NCBI GenBank assembly: GCA_002842045.1
Contig: PHBX01000012.1
Location: 1 to 64,000, forward strand
Direction: 5' to 3'
DNA from: Chloroflexi bacterium HGW-Chloroflexi-3
GTDB lineage: Bacteria; Chloroflexota; Anaerolineae; Anaerolineales; Anaerolineaceae
DNA length: 64,000 bases
Of this stretch, positions 45,332-56,459 are shown in pieces. The position numbers and the translations under genes are program-made. The notes under the pieces were generated by a model. The model ran no database searches and was not told the DNA's origin. It worked only from the letters and a program-made list of their open reading frames with translations. The first letter of the stretch is position 1; each line of letters opens with the position of its first letter.

Positions 45332-46201
45332 TTATTTATGAATAACAATCAAAGGATACTGTCCGTTTTTCCCAAAATACTCAGGGTATTTTTCTTCCAG
45401 GAGATATAATATTTTTAACCAAAATTTTCCTCCAAGAGCTCGGTGGAATACGGCACGAAGAAATCGCACACTGACTGTCCGCCAGACTAAAATATCAATA
45501 TTCATGTCAGAAAATTCTTTGCGTAACCATTCAGCAGTTAATTTTTCAATGAACGTGCCGGTAGATTCTTTTTTAATCTTCTTTTCATTTTTATTGTTTT
45601 CTTTTTTTCCTGATTGCAGAACAGATTTTTTTCCAGGCAATTTGTGGAGAAGTCCATCGATTTTGTCCATCAATTTCGCTAACCATGACCATTGGTCCAT
45701 CAATGGTGATTCAGTCCAACCATTGACAAGGACTGCATTTTTCCCAGGCATTAGCACACGATATAAATCCTTATAAGCATTTTTTTGATCTGATATTGGT
45801 AAATGGTGTAATGTGTGTAAAGATACAATTCCTTCAAAAATATCCGATTTAAAAGGAAGATTTGATATATCTCCAACAACGTATAAACCGCGATCAGTAA
45901 TTCTTTTGCGAGCTTCCTGTAAAGCGATAATCGAAATATCCATGCATAATCGGTATTGATAACCATCCATATAAGTTAAATACGCCGGGTATTGGATTGG
46001 ACCTGATCCAGCATCCAGAAGATATTTACCTGGCCAAACCAGATGCCTATTAATTCGTAGATGACATTTTTCTATATATTCTTTTGCGACAGGTCGTAAA
46101 TCTTCATATCTTGCATTCTGATAAAAACCATCGGATTCCATCCTCCAACCAATTTGATCATAAAAATTTCGTACCTGTTGTTTGACTTCTAAGTCACTCA
46201 C
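45332..46201 (-). CDS. Class I SAM-dependent methyltransferase
   Basis: 289 residues; motif I LLDAGSGPIQYPAYL, motif II/III YRLCMDISI and IVSLHTLHHLPI place it in class I. A Lys-rich insert (about 195-215) is unusual. Placed between the dehydratase and the large capsule-type transferase, beside Wzt with a C-terminal recognition domain, it could methylate the growing glycan or a sugar precursor. Confidence 0.8.
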   Translation of the reverse strand: MSDLEVKQQVRNFYDQIGWRMESDGFYQNARYEDLRPVAKEYIEKCHLRINRHLVWPGKYLLDAGSGPIQYPAYLTYMDGYQYRLCMDISIIALQEARKRITDRGLYVVGDISNLPFKSDIFEGIVSLHTLHHLPISDQKNAYKDLYRVLMPGKNAVLVNGWTESPLMDQWSWLAKLMDKIDGLLHKLPGKKSVLQSGKKENNKNEKKIKKESTGTFIEKLTAEWLRKEFSDMNIDILVWRTVSVRFLRAVFHRALGGKFWLKILYLLEEKYPEYFGKNGQYPLIVIHK

Positions 46202-47817
46202 TATTCTTTATCCTCATTCCTTGAAATTGTCCAATTCAAAGGTTTCCCAACTAAATTCTGGAAGGAATCTTCATATTCATTTAGACCTTCGGGGCTTAAT
46301 ACCGCCTTCAAGTCATGTTGTCTATAATCTTCCCACATGCGCACAAGATGCCATGGAAATGGTTTCGGGAAATCAAAGAAAAAATGGTAAGCATATTTCC
46401 AGGCTAAATCAATCTTTTCTTTCGGAAGACGATAAGAACCTGGATTTTCCAACATTGCTCCCAAAAGCTTATAGTAATTCACATAAGAATCCGGATCTAT
46501 TGTAAAACCTCGATTACGATAATGGGTTTCACCCACCACAATAGCGGGAATTCCACTCATAGCCATTTCCATGCCCACTGTTGTTGTATAAACCAGACCG
46601 ATGTCCGCAATTTCGACAAGATCATAAGTGTTAACTTTATCCTCAGGTTTAATCAGATGGATATGTTCGGGTAATTCAGGCAAAAGTCTATGAATAATTT
46701 CAACCATGGAGATACCCCGTGATTTAATTTCACCTGGATGAACCCGAATTACTAACTGGGCATCTTTTCGTGCAACAAAATATTGGACTGTCCTCTCGAT
46801 CCATTCAGCCATGCTTTTTGTGAAAACCTGTCGCCCCAGGGTGAGGCTATCACCCAAAACATTTGTAGCTAACAAAACAATCGGTCGTTGGTCAAGGCCT
46901 AAATTCCTGCGGGTTTTTTCCGATCCCTGAGTCGGGATTCCTTGCCATAGACGTGAAAAGTTTTCAAATAAACTGGCTTTTTGGCGCGAGATCATTAATG
47001 CTCGTACTTTTTCCAATTGCTCTTCCGAAAGTTTTACTTCTAATCTAGCTTTCCAAAGTTCATTTGTATCCTGTCGCATGATTTCATTGTTTTGGGCAAT
47101 CCAGAATCTATTTCTTTGGTCGCTGAATTCGTATGTAGTAGTAAGAATTTTTAACGATCTGGCTATACGATAACATACCCCTAGTTCCATGATAGTTCCA
47201 TTGGGTACAATTACCACATCGGGTTTTTCTGCCCGTAACCATGCTAATAATGATTGAGCAGCATCACGGTTTCTGCGATATCTTAATTTATAAATGTCAC
47301 TATTCGGATCTATGTCTTCTATTTGTTCGGTATACTGAGAATCAAAAGTACTTACTTCTTTAACCAAATTTTCTAAATCATTAGACAAGGGTACATAAGG
47401 TGCACGTTTTGATAAGAAAGACACTGTATTAATGATCGGTTCAGTTTTTCTTAGAATATTTTTTGCATAAGCATTCTGACGCCTTAAATCAAAACGGTTA
47501 ATGGGGAAGCGCCATTCACAAAATGGTAAGTACCCCAATGTGACATCATGTCCTAGAGAGGATAAGGCTAAACTCATCAGTGTTGCATGTTCAATCCAGT
47601 AATGTAATGTGGCAAAAATAAAAACTTTCTTACCTTTTGGAGCAATGGATCTTAATTCAGCTGCCTGATTGATTAATTCAGGAAGATTTTTATCCAGATT
47701 TTGCAATGAAAATCTGTTAATTGGTTTTCCCTGTTGCCTGAATAACCAATACAATTCTGCAGTGTAAGGAATATTCCCAAAAAATTTTTTAATTGCTTCT
47801 TTTCCAACGATTGCCAT
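46201..47817 (-). CDS. Large capsule-type glycosyltransferase-like protein (538 aa)
   Basis: 538 residues from the ATG at 47817, immediately after the Wzt stop; a longer frame to 47898 would overlap Wzt. N-terminal half FIFATLHYWIEHATLMSLAL; central DVVIVPNGTIMELGVCYRIA; C-terminal LVIRVHPGEIKSRG and IADIGLVYTTTVGMEMAMSGIPAIVVG, resembling KpsC/CDP-glycerol-type donor sites. Third protein of this build in the operon (others at 31376, 36972). It may add nonulosonic acids from CMP donors, but this is inferred. Confidence 0.72.
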   Translation of the reverse strand: MAIVGKEAIKKFFGNIPYTAELYWLFRQQGKPINRFSLQNLDKNLPELINQAAELRSIAPKGKKVFIFATLHYWIEHATLMSLALSSLGHDVTLGYLPFCEWRFPINRFDLRRQNAYAKNILRKTEPIINTVSFLSKRAPYVPLSNDLENLVKEVSTFDSQYTEQIEDIDPNSDIYKLRYRRNRDAAQSLLAWLRAEKPDVVIVPNGTIMELGVCYRIARSLKILTTTYEFSDQRNRFWIAQNNEIMRQDTNELWKARLEVKLSEEQLEKVRALMISRQKASLFENFSRLWQGIPTQGSEKTRRNLGLDQRPIVLLATNVLGDSLTLGRQVFTKSMAEWIERTVQYFVARKDAQLVIRVHPGEIKSRGISMVEIIHRLLPELPEHIHLIKPEDKVNTYDLVEIADIGLVYTTTVGMEMAMSGIPAIVVGETHYRNRGFTIDPDSYVNYYKLLGAMLENPGSYRLPKEKIDLAWKYAYHFFFDFPKPFPWHLVRMWEDYRQHDLKAVLSPEGLNEYEDSFQNLVGKPLNWTISRNEDKE

Positions 47818-47818
47818 A

Positions 47819-49078
47819 TTATTTCTTCTCAATTTCCCAATGTAGTCTAGGACGAGTTGGTCCCAATCTTTGTTCTGGCCATTGCATTCCAGGTGCACCA
47901 GCTGGATCTACATTAAATGAAATCGCTCGTTCATCCTGGAAATACCGGTGAATCCTATAAGTACTCGCATTAATCCCTACTATAAAACGTCCATCATTAA
48001 ATGTATCTGCTGGAATTTCACAGCGACTAATATAGTGGCCTTTTTCTCTCGCTAAAAAACGATCATACATTTGAGGTTCATCTGTATCAAAAGTAGTGAA
48101 AACAAACTCACCACGTGAACTCATTAAGTAATATCCTACTCGCAATCCGGTAATGGCTTCTTCTAACTTATATTCAAATTCAATTGACATTTTTTCAGTG
48201 GACCGGATTGTATTTACAATCTGACCTTGTTCATTTCTAATTCGTAATACTTTAGGTAGGAAAGGTGCAGAATTTTCTGGGATTTCATCTTGATCCCACT
48301 CTCTTTCACCTGTCTCTGCAAATCCACTGGAGAGGTAATAATCTACCGCTTCATTTGAAGGTGCACGTTTGACAATTCTTCCTTTTTCCATGACCAATGT
48401 TTCAGTCGTCAGGCGAAGAATAGCTGACATATTGTGGGAAACAAACAGTACTGTTCTTCCTTGTTCAGCGACATCACTCATTTTCCCAAGGCATTTCCTT
48501 TGAAATTCTGCGTCCCCAACAGCAAGCACTTCATCAACGACAAGAATGTCAGGTTCGAGATGAGCTGCAACTGCAAAAGCGAGCCGAAGATACATTCCAC
48601 TTGAGTACCTTTTAACGGGAGTATCGATAAATTTCACCACTTCAGAAAAATCTACAATCTCATCAAATTTTTTCTCGATTTCGGTCCGCTTCATGCCTAA
48701 TATCGCACCGTTCAGGTAGATATTTTCTCGCCCTGTCAACTCTGGATGAAAACCAGTACCAACCTCAAGTAAAGAACCCACTCTACCGCGAATTTCGCCA
48801 ACACCACTGGTTGGATCAGTGACACGTGAAAGTACTTTTAATAATGTGCTTTTACCTGCTCCATTGCGCCCTACGATTCCTACGACTGAACCTCTTTCAA
48901 TATCAAAGCTGATATCCTTTAACGCCCAAAGAGTCTGGTCTTCTCGCTTTTCTTTTTTGCGAAATGGAGATCGAAAAGTCGATACAAGCAGATCTCGCAA
49001 TGTATCCTGCCGTTCATACATTGCACCCAATTTGTATTTTTTTGAGAGTTTTTCTACATGAATCGCTATATCTGTCAT
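47819..49078 (-). CDS. wzt: Wzt-type ABC exporter ATPase with C-terminal glycan-recognition domain
   Basis: 419 residues. Residues 1-245: ATPase with Walker A GRNGAGKST, signature YSSGMYLRLAF and Walker B ILVVDEVLAVGD, the polysaccharide-exporter type (ABC-2 family, Wzt/TagH). Residues about 265-419 form the immunoglobulin-like Wzt C-domain (VLRIRNEQGQIV, MSIEFEYKLEEAITGLRVGYYL, DGRFIVGINAS), known in E. coli O9a to recognise the modified non-reducing end of the polymer. Long ATPases with this domain signal that export depends on a terminal cap. Abuts the permease gene. Confidence 0.93.
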   Translation of the reverse strand: MTDIAIHVEKLSKKYKLGAMYERQDTLRDLLVSTFRSPFRKKEKREDQTLWALKDISFDIERGSVVGIVGRNGAGKSTLLKVLSRVTDPTSGVGEIRGRVGSLLEVGTGFHPELTGRENIYLNGAILGMKRTEIEKKFDEIVDFSEVVKFIDTPVKRYSSGMYLRLAFAVAAHLEPDILVVDEVLAVGDAEFQRKCLGKMSDVAEQGRTVLFVSHNMSAILRLTTETLVMEKGRIVKRAPSNEAVDYYLSSGFAETGEREWDQDEIPENSAPFLPKVLRIRNEQGQIVNTIRSTEKMSIEFEYKLEEAITGLRVGYYLMSSRGEFVFTTFDTDEPQMYDRFLAREKGHYISRCEIPADTFNDGRFIVGINASTYRIHRYFQDERAISFNVDPAGAPGMQWPEQRLGPTRPRLHWEIEKK

Positions 49079-49942
49079 TTATATAATATCCGCAAAAGTT
49101 CTTTCCGTATTTCGGAAAAAGATCACCCCTGAAATCAGAACTACCAATGTAATCGAGATGGAAATAATAAATAATGGTCCAGGATTAAAAGTTTCCACGT
49201 ACTTACTTCCCAAAATAGCCCATCGGAATCCTTCAACAACACCAGTCATTGGATTCAAACCTAATAAAAAGCGGAATCTTTCTGGAATTAATGTAGCACC
49301 ATAAATAACCGGGGTTGCATATTTCCAGATTTCGATAATAAACGGAACCAGGTGATTGACATCCCGAAAACGCACATTTAAGGCAGAGAACCATAATCCA
49401 AATCCTAATGCTGTCAACATTGCCAGGAATAAAAATATTGGCAACAGAAGTAAATTCCAGGTAGGGGTGATTTGGTAAAACAACATCATGCCAATTAGGA
49501 CAATCAAAGATACCAGAAAGTCCACAATTCCTGACAAAACGCCAGCTATCGGAATTACCATTCTGGGAAAAAACACTTTGCTAATTAAGTTTGCACTACC
49601 CACCAAAGTTGTCGAGGATCTGGTTAAGGAACCAGCAAAATACAACCAGGGAAGTAACGCTGCGAAAGAAAAAATTGGATATGGGATTCCATCGGTGGGC
49701 ACTTTAAGTAATTGCCCAAACAAAACAGTAAAAACTACCATATTGATCAATGGTTGTAAAATCACCCAGGTGAAACCAAGGACTGTTTGTTTATAACGAA
49801 CTTTAAGATCACGCCAGGTAAGGAAATAAATCAATTCTCGGTAATCCCATAAATCCTTTAAATTCAAAGCTGCCAAACCTTTAGCAGGTTTTAAATAGGT
49901 TATTTGAATTTGTTTTTGATTGGTTACCATATTCTGTTTCAA
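49079..49942 (-). CDS. wzm: ABC-2 type polysaccharide exporter permease
   Basis: 287 residues, six hydrophobic segments, with the ABC-2 permease signature RDLKVRYKQTVLGFTWVILQPL, SKVFFPRMVIPIAGVL and LWFSALNVRFRDVNHLVPF. Forms the channel with Wzt. The start is a TTG at 49942 with AGGAAC 7-8 bases before it; an ATG at 49930 is an alternative. Adjoins Wzt with no gap. Confidence 0.9.
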   Translation of the reverse strand: MKQNMVTNQKQIQITYLKPAKGLAALNLKDLWDYRELIYFLTWRDLKVRYKQTVLGFTWVILQPLINMVVFTVLFGQLLKVPTDGIPYPIFSFAALLPWLYFAGSLTRSSTTLVGSANLISKVFFPRMVIPIAGVLSGIVDFLVSLIVLIGMMLFYQITPTWNLLLLPIFLFLAMLTALGFGLWFSALNVRFRDVNHLVPFIIEIWKYATPVIYGATLIPERFRFLLGLNPMTGVVEGFRWAILGSKYVETFNPGPLFIISISITLVVLISGVIFFRNTERTFADII

Positions 49943-49956
49943 AAAGGTTCCTACAT

Positions 49957-51392
<1,436 letters not shown>

Positions 51393-51399
51393 AATTCAA

Positions 51400-51416
51400 A
51401 ATTCAGTTGCTGAATT
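51400..51416. promoter_or_regulatory. Probable operator of the glycan operon
   Basis: AATTCAG and CTGAATT form perfect 7-bp arms around the centre TTG. The dyad covers the last bases of the -10 box and the start of transcription, 8 bases before the regulator ATG. This position suits repression by the winged-helix protein encoded immediately downstream. Confidence 0.65.
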
Positions 51417-51442
51417 ATAAACCCCCTATCCTTATAGGTCAA
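51414..51442 (-). promoter_or_regulatory. Consensus promoter of the glycan operon
   Basis: On the minus strand TTGACC (51442-51437), 17 bases, then a perfect TATAAT (51419-51414). The leader from the expected start to the ATG is only about 15 bases and shows no JUMPstart or riboswitch. Confidence 0.82.
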
Positions 51443-51524
51443 GCCGAAATACCTCATATCCTCTACATTAAACAATGGTTTGAAAATGAGATTATTCGTG
51501 AAAGCGATATTATCTTTATGATAC

Positions 51525-51559
51525 AAAAAGCACACCATCAGTGGGAAAGATGATGTGCT
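51525..51559 (-). terminator. Terminator of the acidic secreted-protein gene
   Basis: On the minus strand an 11-bp stem (AGCACATCATC with GATGGTGTGCT, one U-G pair, 9-base loop) is followed by five T residues. It ends the gene at 51612 and isolates the glycan-operon promoter just downstream. Confidence 0.8.
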
Positions 51560-51611
51560 AACGATTATCTAATGTGAAACGTGAATGATGAGTGATTATT
51601 CTATCAATTTT

Positions 51612-52625
51612 TTACGGAGTCACTGTTGGTACATATTTGCTTTCTGCATCAGATTTAAGAGTGAAATTTATGACAGCCAGGTTTTGTTCACAAGTTCCAT
51701 TCATCTGAAACGAGTAGATACCGCTGAGAGGATTGCCCTGTACGTCAAATAATTGGACCCAGAAAATTCCAGGGCTATTCACCTGACTTAAAATTAGTTC
51801 ATAACCACCAGGACCGTAGGATTGTGCCAACCCACTATATCCTAAAACTTCTATCATACTGTTATTCACTGCGCCTTCTACCACGACAACTAACCCGTCT
51901 TTTGGCTCAAGATTTTCAGCAAATATTTGCCCGGCTACCCCCATCCAATTGCAACCAGCTTCGGGGTGAACAAAATTGGTTGTATACAGTGGATCAACTG
52001 ACTGAAGATCATAAGGCAAAAATGATCCTGGAACTGTTTCCTGAAGTTGGTTGAATTCAATTATTGGGGATTCAGATACATCAGCTTCTTCGAGGAGCTC
52101 AACCTGGTTCGTGGTTTCAAATTCACCTTCAACCTGATCAGGAACTACTATTGCTTGCTCTGTAGCCGAGCTCACCACCGGATTTACAACTGGAGCAGGA
52201 TATCCCAGATTAGGATCTTGAGAAAATTGGGGAGTTTCCTGAGCATCAATCGGTGATTCAGAATCACCTACTGTAAATTCTTCTGTGGGTGCGAACAAAA
52301 ATTCTTCAACTGTATTTTCAGATTCATCAGTCTTTACACCTTCTTCAACAGTAACACTTTCGATTGGTGCCTCAGAAGGTAATAGTACAACCAAATCATC
52401 TTCCACAAGCATTTCTTCTTCGGGAGGAGAGAAGAAACGATCCAAAGCAGTGATGACTTGCGAAACTTCCTCTTTGAAGGAAAAAGTTGCTGATTTTTCC
52501 TTGAGTAAAGTTGCCTGTGACTTCAGGTCCGCTTTCACTGTATCTGGATCAATTTCATCAAACCATCGAAACCAGGCAGCGGTCAACATCAAGACAAATA
52601 ATAAAATCACTAAAGCACGTTTCAT
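51612..52625 (-). CDS. Exported acidic protein with C-terminal beta domain
   Basis: 337 residues from the ATG at 52625, which has GGAGG 5-6 bases before it. One N-terminal hydrophobic segment (3-19) acts as anchor or signal. Residues about 60-200 are acidic low complexity (Glu, Asp, Thr, Val, Pro). Residues about 215-325 look like a compact beta domain with a Cys pair (GCNWMGVAG and NGTCEQN) and SYGPGGYELILSQVNSPGIFWVQL. Unrecognised. Divergent from the GT2 gene at 52794; unrelated transcription from the glycan operon. Confidence 0.7.
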   Translation of the reverse strand: MKRALVILLFVLMLTAAWFRWFDEIDPDTVKADLKSQATLLKEKSATFSFKEEVSQVITALDRFFSPPEEEMLVEDDLVVLLPSEAPIESVTVEEGVKTDESENTVEEFLFAPTEEFTVGDSESPIDAQETPQFSQDPNLGYPAPVVNPVVSSATEQAIVVPDQVEGEFETTNQVELLEEADVSESPIIEFNQLQETVPGSFLPYDLQSVDPLYTTNFVHPEAGCNWMGVAGQIFAENLEPKDGLVVVVEGAVNNSMIEVLGYSGLAQSYGPGGYELILSQVNSPGIFWVQLFDVQGNPLSGIYSFQMNGTCEQNLAVINFTLKSDAESKYVPTVTP

Positions 52626-52752
52626 CAGAACCTCCAAAATTTCACTTGATCATGTGATATTAAGGTGCAAGAGTTGTGCCTGTTTTTTAATAAAACACGG
52701 GGTGTTATTGGTTAAATCGACCTCAAAAAATAATCTCTTCAAATTTTGCATA

Positions 52753-52761
52753 TGATATACT
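52753..52761 (+). promoter_or_regulatory. Extended -10 promoter of the GT2 gene at 52794
   Basis: TGATATACT is an extended -10 element 32 bases before the ATG. No convincing -35 box is seen, as is usual for this promoter type. Confidence 0.5.
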
Positions 52762-52793
52762 TAACCAAAATTTGGCTGCCAATTCACAAATAA

Positions 52794-53720
52794 ATGAAAC
52801 TAATCATTCAAATCCCCTGTTATAACGAAGCGCTGACATTGCCAGAAACACTCAGTCATCTTCCCAAAACGATAGATGGAATTGATCAAATCGAATATTT
52901 AGTGGTTGATGATGGAAGCCAGGACAATACCGCAGAAGTGGCAAAAGAGCATGGTGCAAACCATGTCATTCGGCTAAAAAAGAACCAGGGTTTGGCTGGA
53001 GCTTTCAAAGCGGGGTTAGATGCCAGTATTCGCCTGGGAGCGGATATTATTGTCAATACCGATGCGGATAATCAATACGTCTCTGCAGATATACCCAAAT
53101 TAATTGAACCTATCTTAAAACAAAATGCGGAGTTAGTGATAGGCGATAGAGGTGTGGCAACGGAAGAATCATTTACTCCGCTAAAAAGAAAACTCCAGAC
53201 ATTTGGAAGTTTTGTAGTATCCAAAGCATCAGGATTGGACATCCCTGATGCAACCAGTGGTTTTCGAGCCATGACTCGCGAAACAGCTCTAAAAACGAAT
53301 GTATTATCCAATTACAGTTACACTCTGGAAACATTGATCCAGGCTGGTAACCGCAATATCAGTGTCACCTCGGTTCCCGTGCGCACCAATCCTCCACGTA
53401 GACCTTCGCGGTTGATGCATGGCATCTGGGATTATTTGGTGCATTCTACGATAACGATCATACGTGCTTATGCCATGTATCGGGCAATTCGGGTATTTTT
53501 CAGTATAGGAATCGTTCTTATTGTAGCAGGAGGCGTATTAGCAGTCAGGTATTTCGTGTTTTTCATCCAAGGACAGGGCGCCGGGCATGTGCAGTCGGTG
53601 ATCGTCTCGGCAGTGTTGATTATCGTTGGATTCCAGACGATGTTGAATGGTTTACTGGCTGATTTGATTGCGAGTAATCGGAAAATTTTGGAAGAGGTGA
53701 ATACACTTATTAAAAAATAG
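52794..53720 (+). CDS. Polyprenyl-phosphate-type GT2 glycosyltransferase
   Basis: 308 residues. GT2 domain: [37 protein letters not shown] with the metal-binding Asp residues, ATSGFRAM. Two C-terminal membrane segments (about 235-255 and 270-290), as in dolichol/undecaprenol-phosphate mannose or glucose synthases (ArnC/DPM-like). It would make lipid-linked sugar donors, such as those the GT-C enzymes at 24622 and 62966 need. A stem-loop overlaps its stop. Confidence 0.88.
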   Translation: MKLIIQIPCYNEALTLPETLSHLPKTIDGIDQIEYLVVDDGSQDNTAEVAKEHGANHVIRLKKNQGLAGAFKAGLDASIRLGADIIVNTDADNQYVSADIPKLIEPILKQNAELVIGDRGVATEESFTPLKRKLQTFGSFVVSKASGLDIPDATSGFRAMTRETALKTNVLSNYSYTLETLIQAGNRNISVTSVPVRTNPPRRPSRLMHGIWDYLVHSTITIIRAYAMYRAIRVFFSIGIVLIVAGGVLAVRYFVFFIQGQGAGHVQSVIVSAVLIIVGFQTMLNGLLADLIASNRKILEEVNTLIKK

Positions 53721-53752
53721 TAATTATTTTTTCACTGAAATAATAATTACTA
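53718..53752 (+). terminator. AT-rich stem-loop over the stop of the GT2 gene
   Basis: TAGTAATTATT and AATAATTACTA form a perfect 11-bp stem around a 13-base, T-rich loop. It begins at the stop codon. It marks where base composition turns strongly AT-rich. A terminator role is plausible but the stem has little GC. Confidence 0.45.
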
Positions 53753-53888
53753 GATTATAAAGAACCTACACTAAAAAAATGTTTCCTCAAAAAACTTTAC
53801 TAACTGATAAGAATGAAGGACAAAAAAATAATAATAGAAAATAACTACCAAAGATTTCAAAAATCATCATTTTCTTGAATATCATCAA

Positions 53889-54881
53889 ATGAAAAATTCA
53901 AAATTCAAACTGTTCTTTTTTATTATTGTATTAACAACAATAATATCGTTGCCTAGATTTGCTCATTTCACTCCAGATTCAGAATATTATATTGATTTGG
54001 TTAATTTTTTCAAAGGCACTTTGAATAATATAGAATTAAAAACACCATTTGCATATCGATTTCTAGCGCCTTTGATTACATCTTCAATACCAATTGAAAA
54101 TACAACAACTAGTTTTGCATTGATTAATTTATTTTTTACTTATGGAGCGTATGTAACATTTTATTTTTACTTACGTGAACTTTTTACTGATAATAAAGAA
54201 ATTATGTTTGGAATACTTCTCCTTATTATTTCTTTTCCTACATTCAATTACTCAACAGCTGTGTTAACAGATTCAGCTGGTTTTTTCTTTTTTATTTTAT
54301 CAACCCTATTTCTTATACGTGAAAAGTATTTGCATTTTTCCATTTCTACCACAATTGGAGTTTTTGCTAGAGAAGCAATCTTATTTATTATTATTGCATT
54401 TATTCTTTTCATTTTCGGAAATTTCCTTAATAAAAATGGTAAATACAATAAATATATTTTTTATATACTTCCTCCAATTTTTGCCCTAATTTTTGTAAGG
54501 TTATTTTTTAGTTTTTTACCAAGCTTTTATTGGAGTATTTCATTGGATCGATTAATGAATAATTTATCACGCCCAATTTCATGGGCAACTACAATAGCAA
54601 CCATTCTTCCTTTTATGGTTATAATAATTTGGGCATGGAAAATCAAAAAATTAGATATAGCAGAGTTAAATTTCATCAAACAACAAAATAAGATCCTCTT
54701 AATTGCAATCGGTTTATCTTGTTTTCTTCTTTTTATCTACAGTTTACTTTCAGCTTTTATGAGCGGAAGATTCTTATGGCCTTTCTACACGGTCATCATT
54801 CCAATTTCAGTAATATTTGGAGGAAAAACAATTGTTTTTCAAAAGTGGATAAACCCATTGCACCAATTATTGTTTTTATAA
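53889..54881 (+). CDS. Multi-pass membrane protein, possible GT-C or polymerase
   Basis: 330 residues with about nine hydrophobic segments. After the first segment comes a loop with DSEYYIDLVNFFKG, then TPFAYRFLAPLI, and later VFAREAILF and SAFMSGRFLWPFY. The acidic first loop and the YR motif recall GT-C-fold transferases of the GT39/GT83 kind; an O-antigen polymerase is an alternative. It is strongly AT-rich, unlike the operon at 23-51 kb. The ATG has little ribosome site. Confidence 0.65.
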   Translation: MKNSKFKLFFFIIVLTTIISLPRFAHFTPDSEYYIDLVNFFKGTLNNIELKTPFAYRFLAPLITSSIPIENTTTSFALINLFFTYGAYVTFYFYLRELFTDNKEIMFGILLLIISFPTFNYSTAVLTDSAGFFFFILSTLFLIREKYLHFSISTTIGVFAREAILFIIIAFILFIFGNFLNKNGKYNKYIFYILPPIFALIFVRLFFSFLPSFYWSISLDRLMNNLSRPISWATTIATILPFMVIIIWAWKIKKLDIAELNFIKQQNKILLIAIGLSCFLLFIYSLLSAFMSGRFLWPFYTVIIPISVIFGGKTIVFQKWINPLHQLLFL

Positions 54882-54994
54882 TAACCGAATGAAACTAGTA
54901 AACTCTTCATTAATAATCACAACTAGATTTTCAAGAAATTTATCTATCAACTTCGATAAATCAAAAATTTGATTAATTGAAAAGTTTTTTTTTC

Positions 54995-56353
54995 ATGAAT
55001 TTATTTAGTTTTATTACAAATCATTATAAAAAAATCAGTGGTGGATCACAGCTTAGGTCAAAATTAATCCGTGATGGATTTGGTAGTCTAATTTTACGGG
55101 TTCTTTTCATTTTATTATCATTCTTGATTAGTATTGTTTTAGCCCGAATATTGGGGACAAGAGGATACGGAATATATGGGTATATTTTTGCCATCGTTTC
55201 AGTGCTCGCCATCCCTGCAGAATTTGGACTTTCAACGCTTGTAATGCGTGAGACATCCAAAAACATAGTACTCGGAAATTTTGGATCAATTAAAGGTATT
55301 TGGGCTTGGTCAGTAAAAATTGTTTTGATAATAACATTAATTATTTTTATAAGTGCATTTATTTTTTATTTTTTATGGGGGAATCAATTCAATATCATCT
55401 ACAAAACCACATTTCTATGGGGAATACTAATCGTTCCATTATTGGCTTTAAGTAATTTGCGGAGTGCAGCCCTAAGAGGGTTAAAAAGGGTTGTCCTTGG
55501 TCAAATTGTTGAAAGTGTGATTAGACCAGGTAGTTTTTTGTTAATCATTTTTTTTATAGTTTTTATAAATTCAAAAAATTTATCTCCAGATTTGGCTATG
55601 GGCATTCAAACATTATCAGTTGGACTGTCTTTTGGAGTAGGAACAATCTTGCTTATATATAGCCAACCAAAGGAATTAAAACAGGTTGAGGCGATATATA
55701 AATCCAAGATATGGTTATCCAGTACTTTTACGTTAGCTTTGGTAAACGGGATAAGTTTATTGAACAAATGGATTAATTTAATCATACTTGGTTTGTTCGT
55801 AAGTTCTTCTCAAATTGGTATTTATAATGTTGCCATTCAAATTTCCATTCTTGCTTCATCAGGATTACAAGCAGTAAATCTTGTCGTTGCTCCACAATTT
55901 GCCAGTTTATTCGTACAACAGGATCACAAACGCCTTCAACGACTTACAACCATTAGTGCTCGAGTGGTTTTAGTCATCAATCTTATAATCACAATATTCT
56001 TCATACTATATGGAAAATTATTCCTCCAATTAATTTATGGGTCAGAATACGTGACCGGATACGGTTCAATGTTAATACTGTTAATAGGTCAATTTGTTAA
56101 TTCTGCAACCGGTTCTGTAGCATTTCTACTCAACATGACAGATAATGAAAAATTAACAATTCGAGGAAGCCTTACAGCTGTAGTTATTAATATCTTACTG
56201 TCGTTTATTCTTTCACCTTTATTGGGAATAAACGGAGCAGCAATTGCATCTGCTACTAGCATAGCGGTTTCCAATATTATTTTATGGTGGTTAGTGTATA
56301 AACATTTAAGAATTAATAGTTTGGCGTTCATGAGACTTACAAAAAAAAAGTAA
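54995..56353 (+). CDS. wzx: Wzx-type polysaccharide flippase
   Basis: 452 residues from the ATG at 54995; a TTG six codons earlier is possible, and neither has a good ribosome site. About 12-14 membrane segments with MOP-superfamily features: ILRVLFILLSFLISIVLARILGTRGYGIYGYI, then AEFGLSTLVMRETSK, and a duplicated LVAPQFASLF half. It flips lipid-linked sugar units across the membrane, so this region has a route separate from the Wzm/Wzt exporter. AT-rich. Confidence 0.88.
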   Translation: MNLFSFITNHYKKISGGSQLRSKLIRDGFGSLILRVLFILLSFLISIVLARILGTRGYGIYGYIFAIVSVLAIPAEFGLSTLVMRETSKNIVLGNFGSIKGIWAWSVKIVLIITLIIFISAFIFYFLWGNQFNIIYKTTFLWGILIVPLLALSNLRSAALRGLKRVVLGQIVESVIRPGSFLLIIFFIVFINSKNLSPDLAMGIQTLSVGLSFGVGTILLIYSQPKELKQVEAIYKSKIWLSSTFTLALVNGISLLNKWINLIILGLFVSSSQIGIYNVAIQISILASSGLQAVNLVVAPQFASLFVQQDHKRLQRLTTISARVVLVINLIITIFFILYGKLFLQLIYGSEYVTGYGSMLILLIGQFVNSATGSVAFLLNMTDNEKLTIRGSLTAVVINILLSFILSPLLGINGAAIASATSIAVSNIILWWLVYKHLRINSLAFMRLTKKK

Positions 56354-56459
56354 TTGGTTATTCGAAAATAATGAATTACCACAATTTTTACCGATGACAC
56401 CTAATAATTGTGATAAAAAATTTTGTAGTAATATTCAATATAAACACAACTTATAAATT

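Noticed and set aside
51393..51611. JUMPstart/ops or riboswitch leader for the glycan operon
   Set aside because: The predicted leader is only about 15 bases; the rest of the gap is accounted for by the promoter and the upstream terminator.
52285..52755. 156-codon plus-strand open frame rich in Ser/Thr
   Set aside because: Antisense to the acidic low-complexity part of the exported protein, which explains its composition.
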